64,000 nt of DNA from Ceratorhiza oryzae-sativae (taxonomy: Eukaryota; Basidiomycota; Agaricomycetes; Cantharellales; Ceratobasidiaceae). The notes under the pieces are model-generated. The model saw nothing but the letters and a program-made list of their open reading frames with translations, made no database searches and was not told the origin of the DNA. Shown here in pieces: positions 1 through 13,024 of this stretch; position 1 is the stretch's first letter; every line of letters starts with the position of its first letter. The DNA is taken from the NCBI GenBank assembly GCA_030998015.1, contig JARWMV010000239.1:930001-994000 (forward strand), read 5' to 3'. Both the position numbers and the translations under genes were made by a program.

Positions 1-149
1 AAAGAGTAAACCAACCCGCGGCCGACCACCCCGCTATATGGGATTTCGGACGAATAGCCGAATGCAATTGTTCATTCCTCAAAACTGAAAACGCCCTCCA
101 ACTCGACTTAGGTTTCGGAACCCCTACCAAGCCAACCTCTGGAAACGAC
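1..149. other. Upstream region of the first gene
   Basis: Window edge. No coding potential is recognised here. It probably holds the promoter or 5' UTR of the dioxygenase gene, or an upstream exon cut off by the edge. Confidence 0.3.
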
Positions 150-3100
150 ATGGAGCCCATCTTCATGCATTCATCTCAGGACACCCTCGCCGCCTTATCA
201 CAATGTAGCCCCCAAAAGCCGCTTGAGTCTCCCCAACATATTTTGAAGTGCTCATCATCGCTTTTCTCCGAGTTTTCATCCTGCACAATTGCTGGTCCGA
301 CGCCTTCGCTCCCTCCCACTTCGACACCTAGCACATCCCTTAGTGGCAAAGCTCCTAGCCGAAGTCCCACGAGCATGGGTTCTAGAGTTCTACCTGAAAC
401 CACTTTACATACCCCCTCTGTTGCTCCTTTCGCTAAGCCATCCGGTAGCTTGCTATTGGATATCGAAAACCTGTCTCAGGAGCTGTCCTTAGATCCTGGA
501 ACAAGCGCCGCGCCGGCTGAAGATAGTACCCGAATCCCGGTTTGGGCAGTTGTAGGTTCAATGCATGATAGTTACTCGGTTTATTGGTCTAATGTGAATC
601 GAATTCAGTCTCGTCAGGAGCTCTGTGAATTGCGTTAGTTTGGTTTACGGTTATCCCGTATGCTAACACTCACATCGTTTGCGCGTGTAGCATACTTCAA
701 GTCTATGCAGGGAGGGGTCTATTCGCGTGCGCATACAGTCTACGGATATCTGCTGGGGCGCTTTCCGTCTCCTCGTGATGCATGGTGCCACGATGGACGA
801 CTCATCATATCTCACGGGTAAGAGTGCCTTGGATTTTAAGTATTTCATTTGCTGGACCACTTGAAAAACAGAGGCGGCAAAAACATGATGAACGAAGAAC
901 AGACCCAGCTTGACGACTTGATATCAATGCCTCAGCCCAAGCATCATCTAGGTGACGATCAGCTTGAGACAGATACTTCCATCCGAGGGCTACTCCGAGC
1001 ATACAGGGCGTTCCGACCAATTGTGATGATTGCTGAGGCAGACTTTGAACATTTACAGAAGTTTAACCTGAGGAATGGAGTCGCAAAAGAGGCAAATTAT
1101 TATGTTCTTGGCCACTATGCAATCGTAGCGGCCTGGGGTGAGCATGCGTCGCTTCACTCAGTCCAACCAGACTTATCATCATTTATATATACAGCCGAAA
1201 AGGAAGAGATAGTAGCCCAAGGAGAAACTTCTTCATACACTCGATGGAAATTCGCATTCCAGTGGGTTGAGCAGGGCCAGGGTCCACCATGGTGGTTGCA
1301 AGCGTCGACAACGTCGCCATATAATCCCGAACCTCCGCCCAAAACAGAAAACTACGAAACGGGGGGCCTCCGCCGCACGTTCGATAGGTACAGGTGCCAA
1401 AATTTTGGACTGTCGGTTCGTATTCACCTATTTTTTCTGCCAGAAAAGTAAAGCATCGGGGGTTTAATACGCCTGAAGTTGTACTCAATCCCTACCCAAG
1501 GTCGGCATTGCTACAAACGTACAAGGAAATATCACTAATCCTGTCTTTGTAGTCAAGGCGCGGAAAATAAGTGCTCAACATGTTTTACGATCAGTCCCAA
1601 GGTTTATCTAACACAATGGGTTTGCCTCAATCCCGACTGCGAACAATTCTGGGAGGTAAGTAATGAGCTTTGGTGATTCCTTGATTCGTTTTATTGAGTT
1701 CGCAATTAGTTCGATAATGGAGTAATGAAGGAAGCGGAGCTAGCTTTCGACCCAGGGTTTCTTTCTTTGAGGGACCTTCCCGAACAAATCCAGAGAGTAC
1801 CGTACTCGATAGTTCCCGAGTATCCAGCTTGGGAAGGTCAAGCGAATCGCTCTATATTCAACCGTCACTTCTGGGCAGGTGTTTGTTGTCACAACTGTGG
1901 ACGAGTGTCCTGCCGGTGAGTGTGTCTAGTCCACAACAGACTCGCATATTATTAAACAAAAAATTAGGCAAAAATGGCAGATCTGGCAATGCCCCACATG
2001 CGGAGTGCGTGCAATCAGCCCCATATGCATGTTTGTATTCGTAACTTTTTTTGCAGGAGAGTAAAGAAGAATCCCGCCCACAAGTATACTCTAGCTCGAT
2101 ATTGACCGACCCCCTGTCGTGGGAAAACTATGGTAACGGACGTTACAGTTCCGAATTGACGGTGACTAGTCAAGTAGTTAGTTATCCCGATGGCGAGCAT
2201 AGGGTGGTCGTTTACTACAAGTTCTCGGAGGAGTGAGTACATGTGAACATACGGGTATTGGCATTTGATTCTGACTTGATTAGAGAGCGAGTCGTCCATG
2301 TGCTCAACAATCCGGCTGTCTCACAGGCAGCAGACGATTTATTTGAACAATACCAAAAAGACGCATGTGAGCAAGACATGTTTCAAAGGCACGCAATTAA
2401 GACAGTAGGTCGTCCACAGCGTGCAGTAAAGATACCAACGTCTAACGATGCTCCAGCACGGAGGTAAGCTCAATCAACTTGTCGGCAAAATTGTTGGGTT
2501 CAACGTTCTGCCTAGTCAAAGGCGAACTATATGCGCAACATTTCTCATTCAATGGTTGGTCTTACCCGCCCCCTGGTAGCCTACACCTAAATTGAACCCC
2601 TTTTGCATATACAAGCCGGCGTGCCATACAAGGTGATTTATAAGTCCAGCGACTTGAGCTGTAAGATGACCTAGCCTTCACGTATAGTATATTGCCGAGG
2701 GAGCTTCAACCCCTTTCGATCAGTGTCCCGATTCGATCAACAAAGCAGTCGGCCACATACAAGATTTGTGCGAAGGTGCATTGGGGAAACATGTAGAATT
2801 TAACGAGCTGCTTTCTGTGGCATATGCGGTAAGCTTGCTTTTTCCTCTAATGGTGACGAGTTAGTATTGGCGGTTGACCATAAACCCGGTAGGAGGGTCA
2901 AGAAATGAATGTAAGTCAATTCTAGCATGCTACTCTTGAAATACATTCAACAGCATGATAATTTACCAGTTCCATTCCGACGATGAGCCCGGACTAGGGA
3001 GCGTAGTTGCCGGATTGACTCTTGGTAGCTCCGCTGAAATGATCTTCAGGCCGAACGTTTCAGCCAAGAAGAACCAAATCTATAAGAATGGCCCTTACAG

Positions 3101-3445
3101 ACCATCTGAGTCGTTCTCAACTGATGCTGAGAACGAGCGGGTCCTGCAGATCACGCTTTCCCACGTATGCTTGTTCGATTACATACAGCGTTGTGCTGTC
3201 TAACGCTGCCTTGATTCCAGGGAGACCTATTGATCATGGACGGAGAAAACGTTCAGAAAAACTATGAGCACGCGGTATTTATTCGTGACACCGACCTTGT
3301 CCGATTTGCAGCAACTGCCCGATCCATCAGTATCCATAATAGCCTTCCTAATCATTTGTCAAGCAAGCAAGCCTCTCATGAAGATGCCACCAACTCAGCA
3401 AGTTCTGACATTCCACCGGGTTCGCGCCATCAGCTCTATACATGA
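150..3445 (+). CDS. AlkB-like 2OG-Fe(II) dioxygenase with zinc-ribbon-like cysteines
   Basis: A multi-exon gene of the fungal AlkB-like Fe(II)/2-oxoglutarate dioxygenase type. In the established family these enzymes oxidatively remove alkyl groups from nucleic acids; the substrate here is unknown. The C-terminal exons carry the core. HxD is seen as YQFHSDDE near 2,970, followed by a GxVVAGLTLGSS strand. The distal histidine is in NYEHAV near 3,265, and an arginine segment (VRFAATAR) follows near 3,300. The N-terminal ~160 residues are Ser/Pro-rich. The middle exons have paired cysteines: KCSTC and CLNPDC near 1,580-1,640, then CHNC and CPTC near 1,890-2,000. These suggest two zinc ribbons. 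The first intron (about 625-690) joins the Ser/Pro-rich exon to the next in frame. ATG 150 is the best start seen, but an upstream exon is possible. It converges on the Pol kappa gene. Confidence 0.75.
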
Positions 3446-3584
3446 CAGCATTCGCCAACGTATCTATATTTGCTTCTCCGTTGTTTCAATGACTATGTGC
3501 TCAATACTTCCGCCTGATTAACATAATTTATTGTACATAATTTGCTTGCAACCTGGTGTCCGAATATTAGAAAAACAAAATCAA

Positions 3585-6116
3585 CTAACTTCTTTTTCGA
3601 CGAAACAACGGCGCGAGTTTTGTCTGCTTAGCAGGTCGTGACGAGCTCCGCTTGGCCAGAGATTTCTGCTGGTTTTGAGCACATGTTTCGAAGTGCCGCT
3701 CGTCCGAACCAGTTTCCTGCAGGCAGACTGGGCAAACCAAGTCCACATCAATCACGATGCGTTTTGAGGGAGTTGAGTTATTTGTTCGGCTTGCAGCGTC
3801 GGCGTTTGCCTCTATAGCTACATCAGGAGTGACGTCCACAGACACACTTCGTTTTCTTTTTGACGATGAAATAGGTAGCTTGCTTTGTTTGAGTACTGGT
3901 TCCTTATTTAGGGCACCTCCAGGGGATCCAGGTGCGACTCCAGAATTTCCAGGCGCCGCCTCTGAGGCTATGTGGTGAGTTGGGCTAACGGGCTCCCCCT
4001 GGGGGTCTACTTCCCATAATCCGGGCTCATCGTCCGTGTCTGTATCCTCTATGTCCAATCGCTGGTTTTGCCCCAGCTTCGATTCATTTCCCGAGGCCCA
4101 GAACTAGGTGACTGCAAGTGAGTAGGTTTGAAAACGGCTCTAAGGAGTTTCATACGCGTTTCAAGCCAGATTCGGTTGACTCTCTAAGGTCCTTGAGGTT
4201 CGACAGACGCAATCCCATGAGGCGCAAAGACAAGGGAAACTCTTTCAAAAGGAGCTCCCGTGCATGCTAGACGGCATTCATAATTCAATCGTCAGAAGGG
4301 AGCGAATAGTACTTACTGGCAATATATCCTCTTTCTTCATAGTCCATTTTGCCAAGGTCTTTGCTCTAGTAAAGGCTGGGATAACGCTGTGAAAAGGGGC
4401 ACTTAGTTCGCATATACCATACGAACTCACATTGATACGTGTCCAATTTATACTTCAGGGTGAGCGTTTTCCCCGCCCAACCCCTGTGCTAGCTTTAGCA
4501 TTTAGTCGACACACACATCTCAAACATTGGCTCACCTTTTCTCGCAATCTCGAACAAGTCCATCAACGACCTTCTCAAGGGTTTCCAGAAGCACAGCTGG
4601 ATCACGCTGTGCGCTGAAAGTGCGCTCGTAACCTATACTTCGTCGGGATTCCCGAGAGTAAGGCTCGACGTTATTATTGTGGACGCCGAGGTATGCGCAG
4701 AGAAGCGAGCGGAGTGAAAGTCTATTCTCTTGGGAGAGGAGATAGAGCTGGGCTCTATGAAGATAGACGTCGCCGCACGTCTATAGGATAACAGTCAGAC
4801 ATACTTCTAAAATGATCGATCATGTATCACCTTGACCCCTAAACTATCAAGGATTCGTTCAAAAACTCGACCTGTCCCAGGCATCTGAGCGTCAAGTAAA
4901 TAAGATTGCACCGCCTCTTTACGCAAATGCATGCTCACCTTGCGCATCGGGAGATTTCGAGTGAATTCCAGGATGCTATCGCGATCAAAGGACATGATAT
5001 ATTGCCCATTTGGCTTATTGAGATCGGAACAGATCTAGCTTTCTTAGTCATTGGACTCCCCTCACGAGACTCGCATATAGCCCACCTTGGCCAGGGCCTG
5101 GCTCAAGAGTCAAACTTGGATCACGTCAATGACCAAGGCGACTCACTTTGTTCGGGGCAATACCGCAGCTAACAGTCATACCAGTTTCGCGGTGAACTTC
5201 GTCCCGCATTCGCTGCACCACAGCCGCTGGTGACTCGTTGGCTTCCCGACATGCCACAGTCAAGTTGAGATACCCTTCATCGCAGCCCGCAGCTAGGAGA
5301 TTGGGGTCATATTTGCGCAAAATGGCGAACACACGATTGGACATTTCGGAATACCTATTAAAACGAAGGGGTATGATATTCAGGTGGGGGCATAGGGCCT
5401 TGGCAACAAAAGCTAGAATATTTAGATGTTACGAGCAACCCAACGGCGTGCAAACTGATGAGCTCACTAGCCATTCCAGATCTAACACCAAACTTCCTGG
5501 CTTCATAACTCGCAGTCGACAAGACACCGTATCCTACTCCAAATGCGGTCCCTATGAGACTTGGGTTGTCCAAGGTCTCAACAGTAGCATAGAATGCATC
5601 CATGTCCGCGTGACATATGATTTGAGATAGGTCTCGTTGTGTTTCTAGCTCTGCTATCTGACAGTCGTGAGGTTGCCACCGAAAGACAGTTACGAAATGG
5701 TCTTACTTGTTTATCCACCAATTTCTCAACCTCGGCTGCAATATTTGTTGTATCAATACTCAGCAAAAATTTCCCCTATTCCACTTACAAATCTGCGCAG
5801 ATTTCATCAACTCATCGCGAAGCGCGAGTAGCTTGCCGATACGAACAGTGAGTTCTGCATCTTTCTTCTTCTCGTTCTGTAAAATCCCATGAAGAAGATT
5901 CGACGTCTATAGGGTATAGTTGTACCTCATAAAATTTTGAACCTTTTGAAACATCTGCAATGATCTTATTGATTTCGGCCTGATCCTTTGCCAGGCTGGT
6001 GAACTATTAGGTGGCGTAAACCGAGCCGTTGGACGATTAACATACCCGGCTTTACCAGAAGATGGCCCAGATAGTCGTTTCAAGAGACTTTCGGTTTGAC
6101 TAGAAGATGGTTCCAT
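3585..6116 (-). CDS. DNA polymerase kappa (Y-family, DinB-type)
   Basis: Translesion polymerase that copies past bulky lesions in the nucleus. In order on the minus strand: a conserved N-clasp-like segment (LLKRLSG...GKAGY, about 6,060-6,110); the catalytic [12 protein letters not shown] motif near 5,600; the palm segment [15 protein letters not shown]; the second acidic motif as DEGYLNLT near 5,280; GIAPNK near 5,150; and the little-finger/PAD sequence SIGYERTF near 4,630. The last exon (3,585-4,058) is a basic tail. It has a UBZ4-like finger, VCPVCLQ..HFETC, and a terminal QTKLAPLF that resembles a PIP box. ATG 6,116 was chosen over 6,188 because the conserved N-terminal block begins just after it. 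Many short introns; no stops seen in the expected exons. The usual SLDE is GCDE here. Confidence 0.88.
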
Positions 6117-6366
6117 GCCTGACGCGACGAGATTGTGGCTAGTATCAAGACGCGAATCGTGGTGATGGTAAACAGAGCCCAATCTCACGTGATCGTGAAG
6201 CAGAGCGCTTCTCCCTTGTGGCGACCATCATGTATGCGGGCACGGAGAGCCCCAATGGTTGTCAGCCGCATTCCCATATCCACCACGTATTTTACTGCCT
6301 TTCTCATGTGTTACACCGCTGGTCAATCTATTCATCTTTAGCTGGCGAGATCTAATAGTGGCCTTC

Positions 6367-6803
6367 TCACAGCCATAGATTAAAAACAACGGGCCCGGGA
6401 ATAATTGAATACTGCGTTCTATCGAACTTATTAACGTCAGGTAATGTATCCGAATGCATCGCACCACTCTCTTTAGAGCCTGAGGGCATATCTTCAACGC
6501 CAAGCTTGGAGATCTCCCAGAGGATGTTAACCAATTGCTTGTTTTAATTCGCTTGTCGATCCCCGAGGTTCACCTACTTTATACATTTGCGTCATATTTT
6601 GCATGCTTCTCGAGCCGACTCGCGTTTGAAAGAGTCATTTTACTGGCAAGGAAGTGCTGGCCGAGCACTAAGAACCAGCATTGATGGACATGATGTTCAG
6701 TCGAGTCTCGTGTTTGCACCGGTTTTTCGCATATGGAACATCCAGTCGGTAGAATAAATAGCTTGAGCCACCGAAACTCCATACCCCATCCTCTCATCGT
6801 CAC
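6367..6803 (-). CDS. Small protein with a UBZ-like zinc finger
   Basis: Not recognised as a named gene. The first exon (about 6,590-6,803) contains CSICEKPV...HHVHQC, a C-x2-C..H-x3-C arrangement like the ubiquitin-binding UBZ4 finger of RAD18 and Pol kappa. A short intron (about 6,534-6,587) joins it to an exon coding WEISKLGVEDMPSGSK and ending at the TGA at 6,367-6,369. It sits about 250 bp upstream of Pol kappa on the same strand, and only about 18 bp separates its start from the divergent fungalysin start. The start codon is uncertain: ATG 6,803 is in frame with the finger, but another ATG lies just upstream in a different frame. A role in damage tolerance is inferred from the finger and its neighbour only. 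Confidence 0.4.
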
Positions 6804-6821
6804 TCATTCTTTCTATTCGTT

Positions 6822-9318
6822 ATGGTTTCAGTATCCACACTTTCTACCATTGCCTTGATGATAGCTTCGGGTGTCGTGGCCGCACCATGGTAAGTGCTCG
6901 AGCCAGGTCGCTCTCGTGGTTGCCGCCTCACTCGGGGAATTTTGAATAGGGGTACTACCTCTCGACATCATACGCACCGCACTCGTGGTATCGGACCAAC
7001 AGGAGTTCAACTGAAGACCTACCATCCACCTTCCAAGTTCGAGGTGAGTCATATCCATACCTAAAAGCTCTTGAGCCGAGTTCGGTTTAGGGGTACGGGG
7101 TGAACGGTACAGACCACCCGTTGGCCAGGCGCGCTACACCAGAGGAGGCTGCCAAAAGCTTCCTTCGGAGTAAACTTGGTGTATCACCCGATGGCCTGGC
7201 CAGGCACTCTGGATACTCGTTCGACGGCATGTCATATGAGTACTTTACCCAAACGATTGTTGGTATATTCGTTTTTCGCACATCGTTCTCCGCTCATAAA
7301 TCGCTGGTAGAGTGGTATTCCGATAGTTAATGCGGTTGCCAACGTTGCGCTTAAAGGAGACAAGGTCATGTCGTACGGTGCCAGCTTTGTCAAGCCTGGT
7401 GGGTGACACGGCCCAATGATAATTGGCACTCGATCTTAACTGGGTTACATATTTAGAGAATGTCGCGAGTACTACACCCCTGCTCTCGAGTATGCAAGCT
7501 ATTGTCAAGGCAGAGGAGGCACTCGGAGGAAATTACAATCAATGGCCAACCAAGTTGAATGTTCGTTTCTCCTTTCAATCTGTCCAATATGTGGTGTTAA
7601 TGCCGAGGTCCCTATAGTACCTGGCGACGGAGAACGGTGTATTTCTAGTTCATGTTGTTCAGATACAAAACATGCGCTCTGGCGATTGGATGCAAGCTCG
7701 CGTCGATGCTAATAGCGGTGATATCCTTGACGTTGTCGACTTTGTGGCTGATCACAGTGTGAGCCACATCATTTGCCACCAAAAGAGACACTTACAAACC
7801 AGGCAACCTAGTATGAGGCACTACCCATTCAGAAGCAAGATATAAGGTAAATGAGCGAGATTATAAACGAGCCAGCAGTTGCGGATGCCTCTTCTGTTGG
7901 CTGGCACGAGTCGAAAGGGGTGAAGACCCACGAAACATCTGGTAACAACGTCGTCTCGTACAGCGTTATTGGCCATAACATACTTCCGCTTTCTATTCCG
8001 ATCTTCGACAGCCTTCTCAGGGATCTCTTTGAGCCCTCCAAGCCGGACATCTCTCCTGCAACTGCCGAGTCAAGTTCGAATAACAGCTATCGTTACAAGT
8101 ACGACCCCCTCCAAGAGCCATGGATGAGGCAGAACCAGGATGCTTCCAGGGTGAATACATTCTACGTTGTAAACATGGTCCACGATATCAGTGTATGCGA
8201 AGCGTTCCTCTGCTCTTGTAGCCATGCTTCTCACTTTGGTTGCCACGATAGTACCTGTACGGCTTCGAGGAGAATGCGTTCAACTTTCAAAACGACAATT
8301 TTGGCAAAGGCGGCGAGGGAAACGATCGGGTGCAAGTCTCTGTTCTAGACGCGAGTGACGTGAACAACGCCAATTTCGCGACGCCTCCAGATGGCCAAAA
8401 TGGACAGATGCGGATATTTGTGTGGACCGCGACCACGCCAATGCGTGACGGTGGGATGGAAAACGCCATCGTCACCCACGAGATGACACACGGAATCTCG
8501 AATCGTATGACTGGCGGAGGCACGGGCATGTGTTTGCAGACGACAGAGGCGGGTGGAGCGATGCGATGGCGGATATTCTTGAGGCGAAGTCTAGTCCTTT
8601 GCCTGATTTCACCTTGGGCTCTTGGGTCACGAATAACCTGGCTGGAATTCGGTCTCATCCGTACTCGATCAACAAAGAAACCAATACCCTCACATACGGT
8701 TCGTTGAAGGATAGGAACGAAGGTCAGTTTTGAGCCCCCAGTTGGCGAAATTATGCCAACTACGTCATAGTACACGCCATCGGTGAAGTCTGGGCGAATA
8801 CGCTCCACGGGATTTTGGCAGCACTCATTCAGGAAGAGTACGCCGCACCTATGTCAAACCGTTCAAACTGTTTATTTTTCTGTTATTCAGTGGACTGTGC
8901 AGCCTGGAAGAGGTAAAAGATCCAAACTCAACGTGCGGCCAGGCTGTTATGCTGTGTGTTGTTTTGGCGATCGCTTTAGTCGGATTGATAAGCTAACCCT
9001 TAAATAGGCACTTGATATTGGACGGATTCGCCCTCCAGCCCTGCAACCCGACTTTTATCTCAGCTAGAGATGGTGAGTCATCGAGGTGTGATTTGTTGCA
9101 ATATCTAACACAGCCACGTGCAGCGATCATCCAAGCTGCTGCCAACCGTTATGATGACAAGTTCAGGTGCTTGCTTTGGGAAGTTTTTGCCGCAAACGGT
9201 TTAGGTATGGGTGAGTGTCTGTAGTGCAAATGAATTCTGTAGCGCTAACCCTCGGCTCCACAAAGATGCAAAGACCGGAGATTATACCGACAGGATGGCG
9301 AAGCCCTCTAACTGTTGA
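6822..9318 (+). pseudogene. M36 fungalysin-type metalloprotease, frameshifted in the active site
   Basis: Secreted zinc metalloprotease of the fungalysin (M36) family. Starts at ATG 6,822 with a signal peptide (MVSVSTLSTIALMIASG). A propeptide follows (SGIPIVNAVANVALKGD, read across an intron near 7,250-7,310). The catalytic domain has the zinc motif HEMTHGISN near 8,480. In the family a third zinc ligand lies in GMGEGW. Here the sequence near 8,541-8,556 runs from CLQTTEA directly into GWSDAMAD in another frame, so the glutamate is missing and the frame shifts. After this point the remaining exons (GEVWANTLHG, LILDGFALQPCNP, LLWEVFAANGLG) stay well preserved to TGA 9,316-9,318. Either a recent pseudogene or an assembly indel. 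Confidence 0.7.
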
Positions 9319-9910
9319 CGCACATACCCTGGGCCGCATATACCCGTCCGATATTTCTTCATTGGCTTCCTATCATAGCCATTCCTTGTTATCTAGACAT
9401 TAGCGCACTCCATTCGAAGTATTCCCGTTGGTTTGACAAAGGCCGCCGTACACGTGTGTGATCCGTTTGCTAAGTGGTGAAAAAGCCTGAAAAGATTGTC
9501 AGAAGATCGCGTTGGGGGTGCCTTTCATGAACGCCTGGTTGACACATCGTTGACCACATCACGGCAGATTTGTCGTCCTTCGACCAACGATGCGCGAAAA
9601 AAGACTGGCTAGCGTCGCATTTGACGTTTCGTAGGCACAGGAACCTCGGGGGAACCAGTTGGGGCAGCGATGGGGCTGTCCAATGAACGCATATAGTGCG
9701 CGTGTAGGAAACGTGCGCGCGTGGAAGGGTTCTGTTTCGGTGCGTTTTTTCTGTGGTTTCGAGATCGCCCGGGGGGCAAGCGATTTAACCCGGATCGACT
9801 GGAGAGAAAAGCGGGCGCACCTGCCGGATATGTGCGGTTCGATGATGTGGATCGTGGGGCATGGGCGAGGGGCAGCCGGACCCTGACTTGCATCCGGTCC
9901 GCCCGCGCGC
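9319..9910. other. Intergenic region upstream of UGP1
   Basis: No coding sequence recognised. The last ~300 bp become very GC-rich, with CG/GC runs leading to the UGP1 TATA element. Confidence 0.5.
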
Positions 9911-9918
9911 TATAAGAG
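9911..9918 (+). promoter_or_regulatory. TATA-like element of UGP1
   Basis: TATAAGAG sits in an otherwise extremely GC-rich stretch, 68 bp upstream of the UGP1 ATG at 9,979. Spacing and contrast with the surroundings fit a core promoter TATA box. Confidence 0.5.
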
Positions 9919-9978
9919 CCCGCGCGCGCCGCGCAGCTCTCCAGCATCTGCTGCACGACTCTGCTTCCTACGACCACC

Positions 9979-12052
<2,074 letters not shown>

Positions 12053-13024
12053 TTTGGGTTGTGCGGGTTTGATACATTTCTGCCTTTCTTTTTTCTTTAA
12101 GTTTGCACCATTTTTGCCATGTATTCATCCAATAAGAGGTAAATGATTGATGACCTAGACTTAATGACTCTCGTATTGAGTGGTTCGGATGAATGCATGA
12201 GCATAGTCACCGGATAAACCTACTTTCTTTCTGGGCTTCGCCGATAAGTAAATGGGTATGATGGACAATTCACGTTGATATGCCTCGACACGTCAGTATA
12301 GTTGGCCATCTGATGGTGGCATGGAGTAAGCCTCTAGCGCTAAATCTAACAAACCGAATACAATTAATGATCATCTAATGCTTCGGAGCCCATTACTCTT
12401 CTCCCCTCGCAATCGAGCTCGACCAAGCCAGCTGCCCCAGGGGCAGGAACTTTAGCCGCCTCGACGAAATCAGGGCCGTAGCACCAGGTGACTGACGGTT
12501 GTATATCGTATGGAGCGCAAGTGGACGGGGCAAGAGATAGCTGCGATAGTCGCGTTTTTGGCGTCTGTGAATATTAGCCTACCTTCTCAATATTCTATCA
12601 ACATAATCGTTACATCATATTCCGGCCACTTTTCTCGATTCACCACCGGGATTCAATGGCTATATGCGTGTTCGTGTTGTGCAAGAAAAATGGTCGAGAA
12701 GTTCACCACAAGCTGATATACAAATTAGAAGCCAGCACGCACTAAATGATTCTGATTACAGTGCATTGGCTTTGGAGTGACTATTGAAGTAGATCAAAGC
12801 CGATCACATGAACGCTACCTGATGACTGATAGTCATGAGAAGCAATACTCGCCACATTGCCACGGCGCTTGAGGGCTGTGGCGTGCTTACACATGCTTGC
12901 GGCGATGAACGAATGCTAACACCGACAAGTTTGGCCGATTAGTAGGACCAGCCGCCATCGTCTCAAGTGCTTTCCGTCTCTGCCCGAGCGTCATCTGCTC
13001 ACGGTTCGACCGTGCGCACCATTA
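12053..13024. other. Intergenic region between UGP1 and the PHD gene
   Basis: About 970 bp with no recognisable gene. A 68-codon frame at 12,510-12,716 has no recognised features. Probably the UGP1 3' UTR plus the promoter of the next gene. Confidence 0.5.

Noticed and set aside
9721..9915. Frames in the GC-rich UGP1 promoter
   Set aside because: Random open frames due to high GC; a TATA box and promoter explain the region better.
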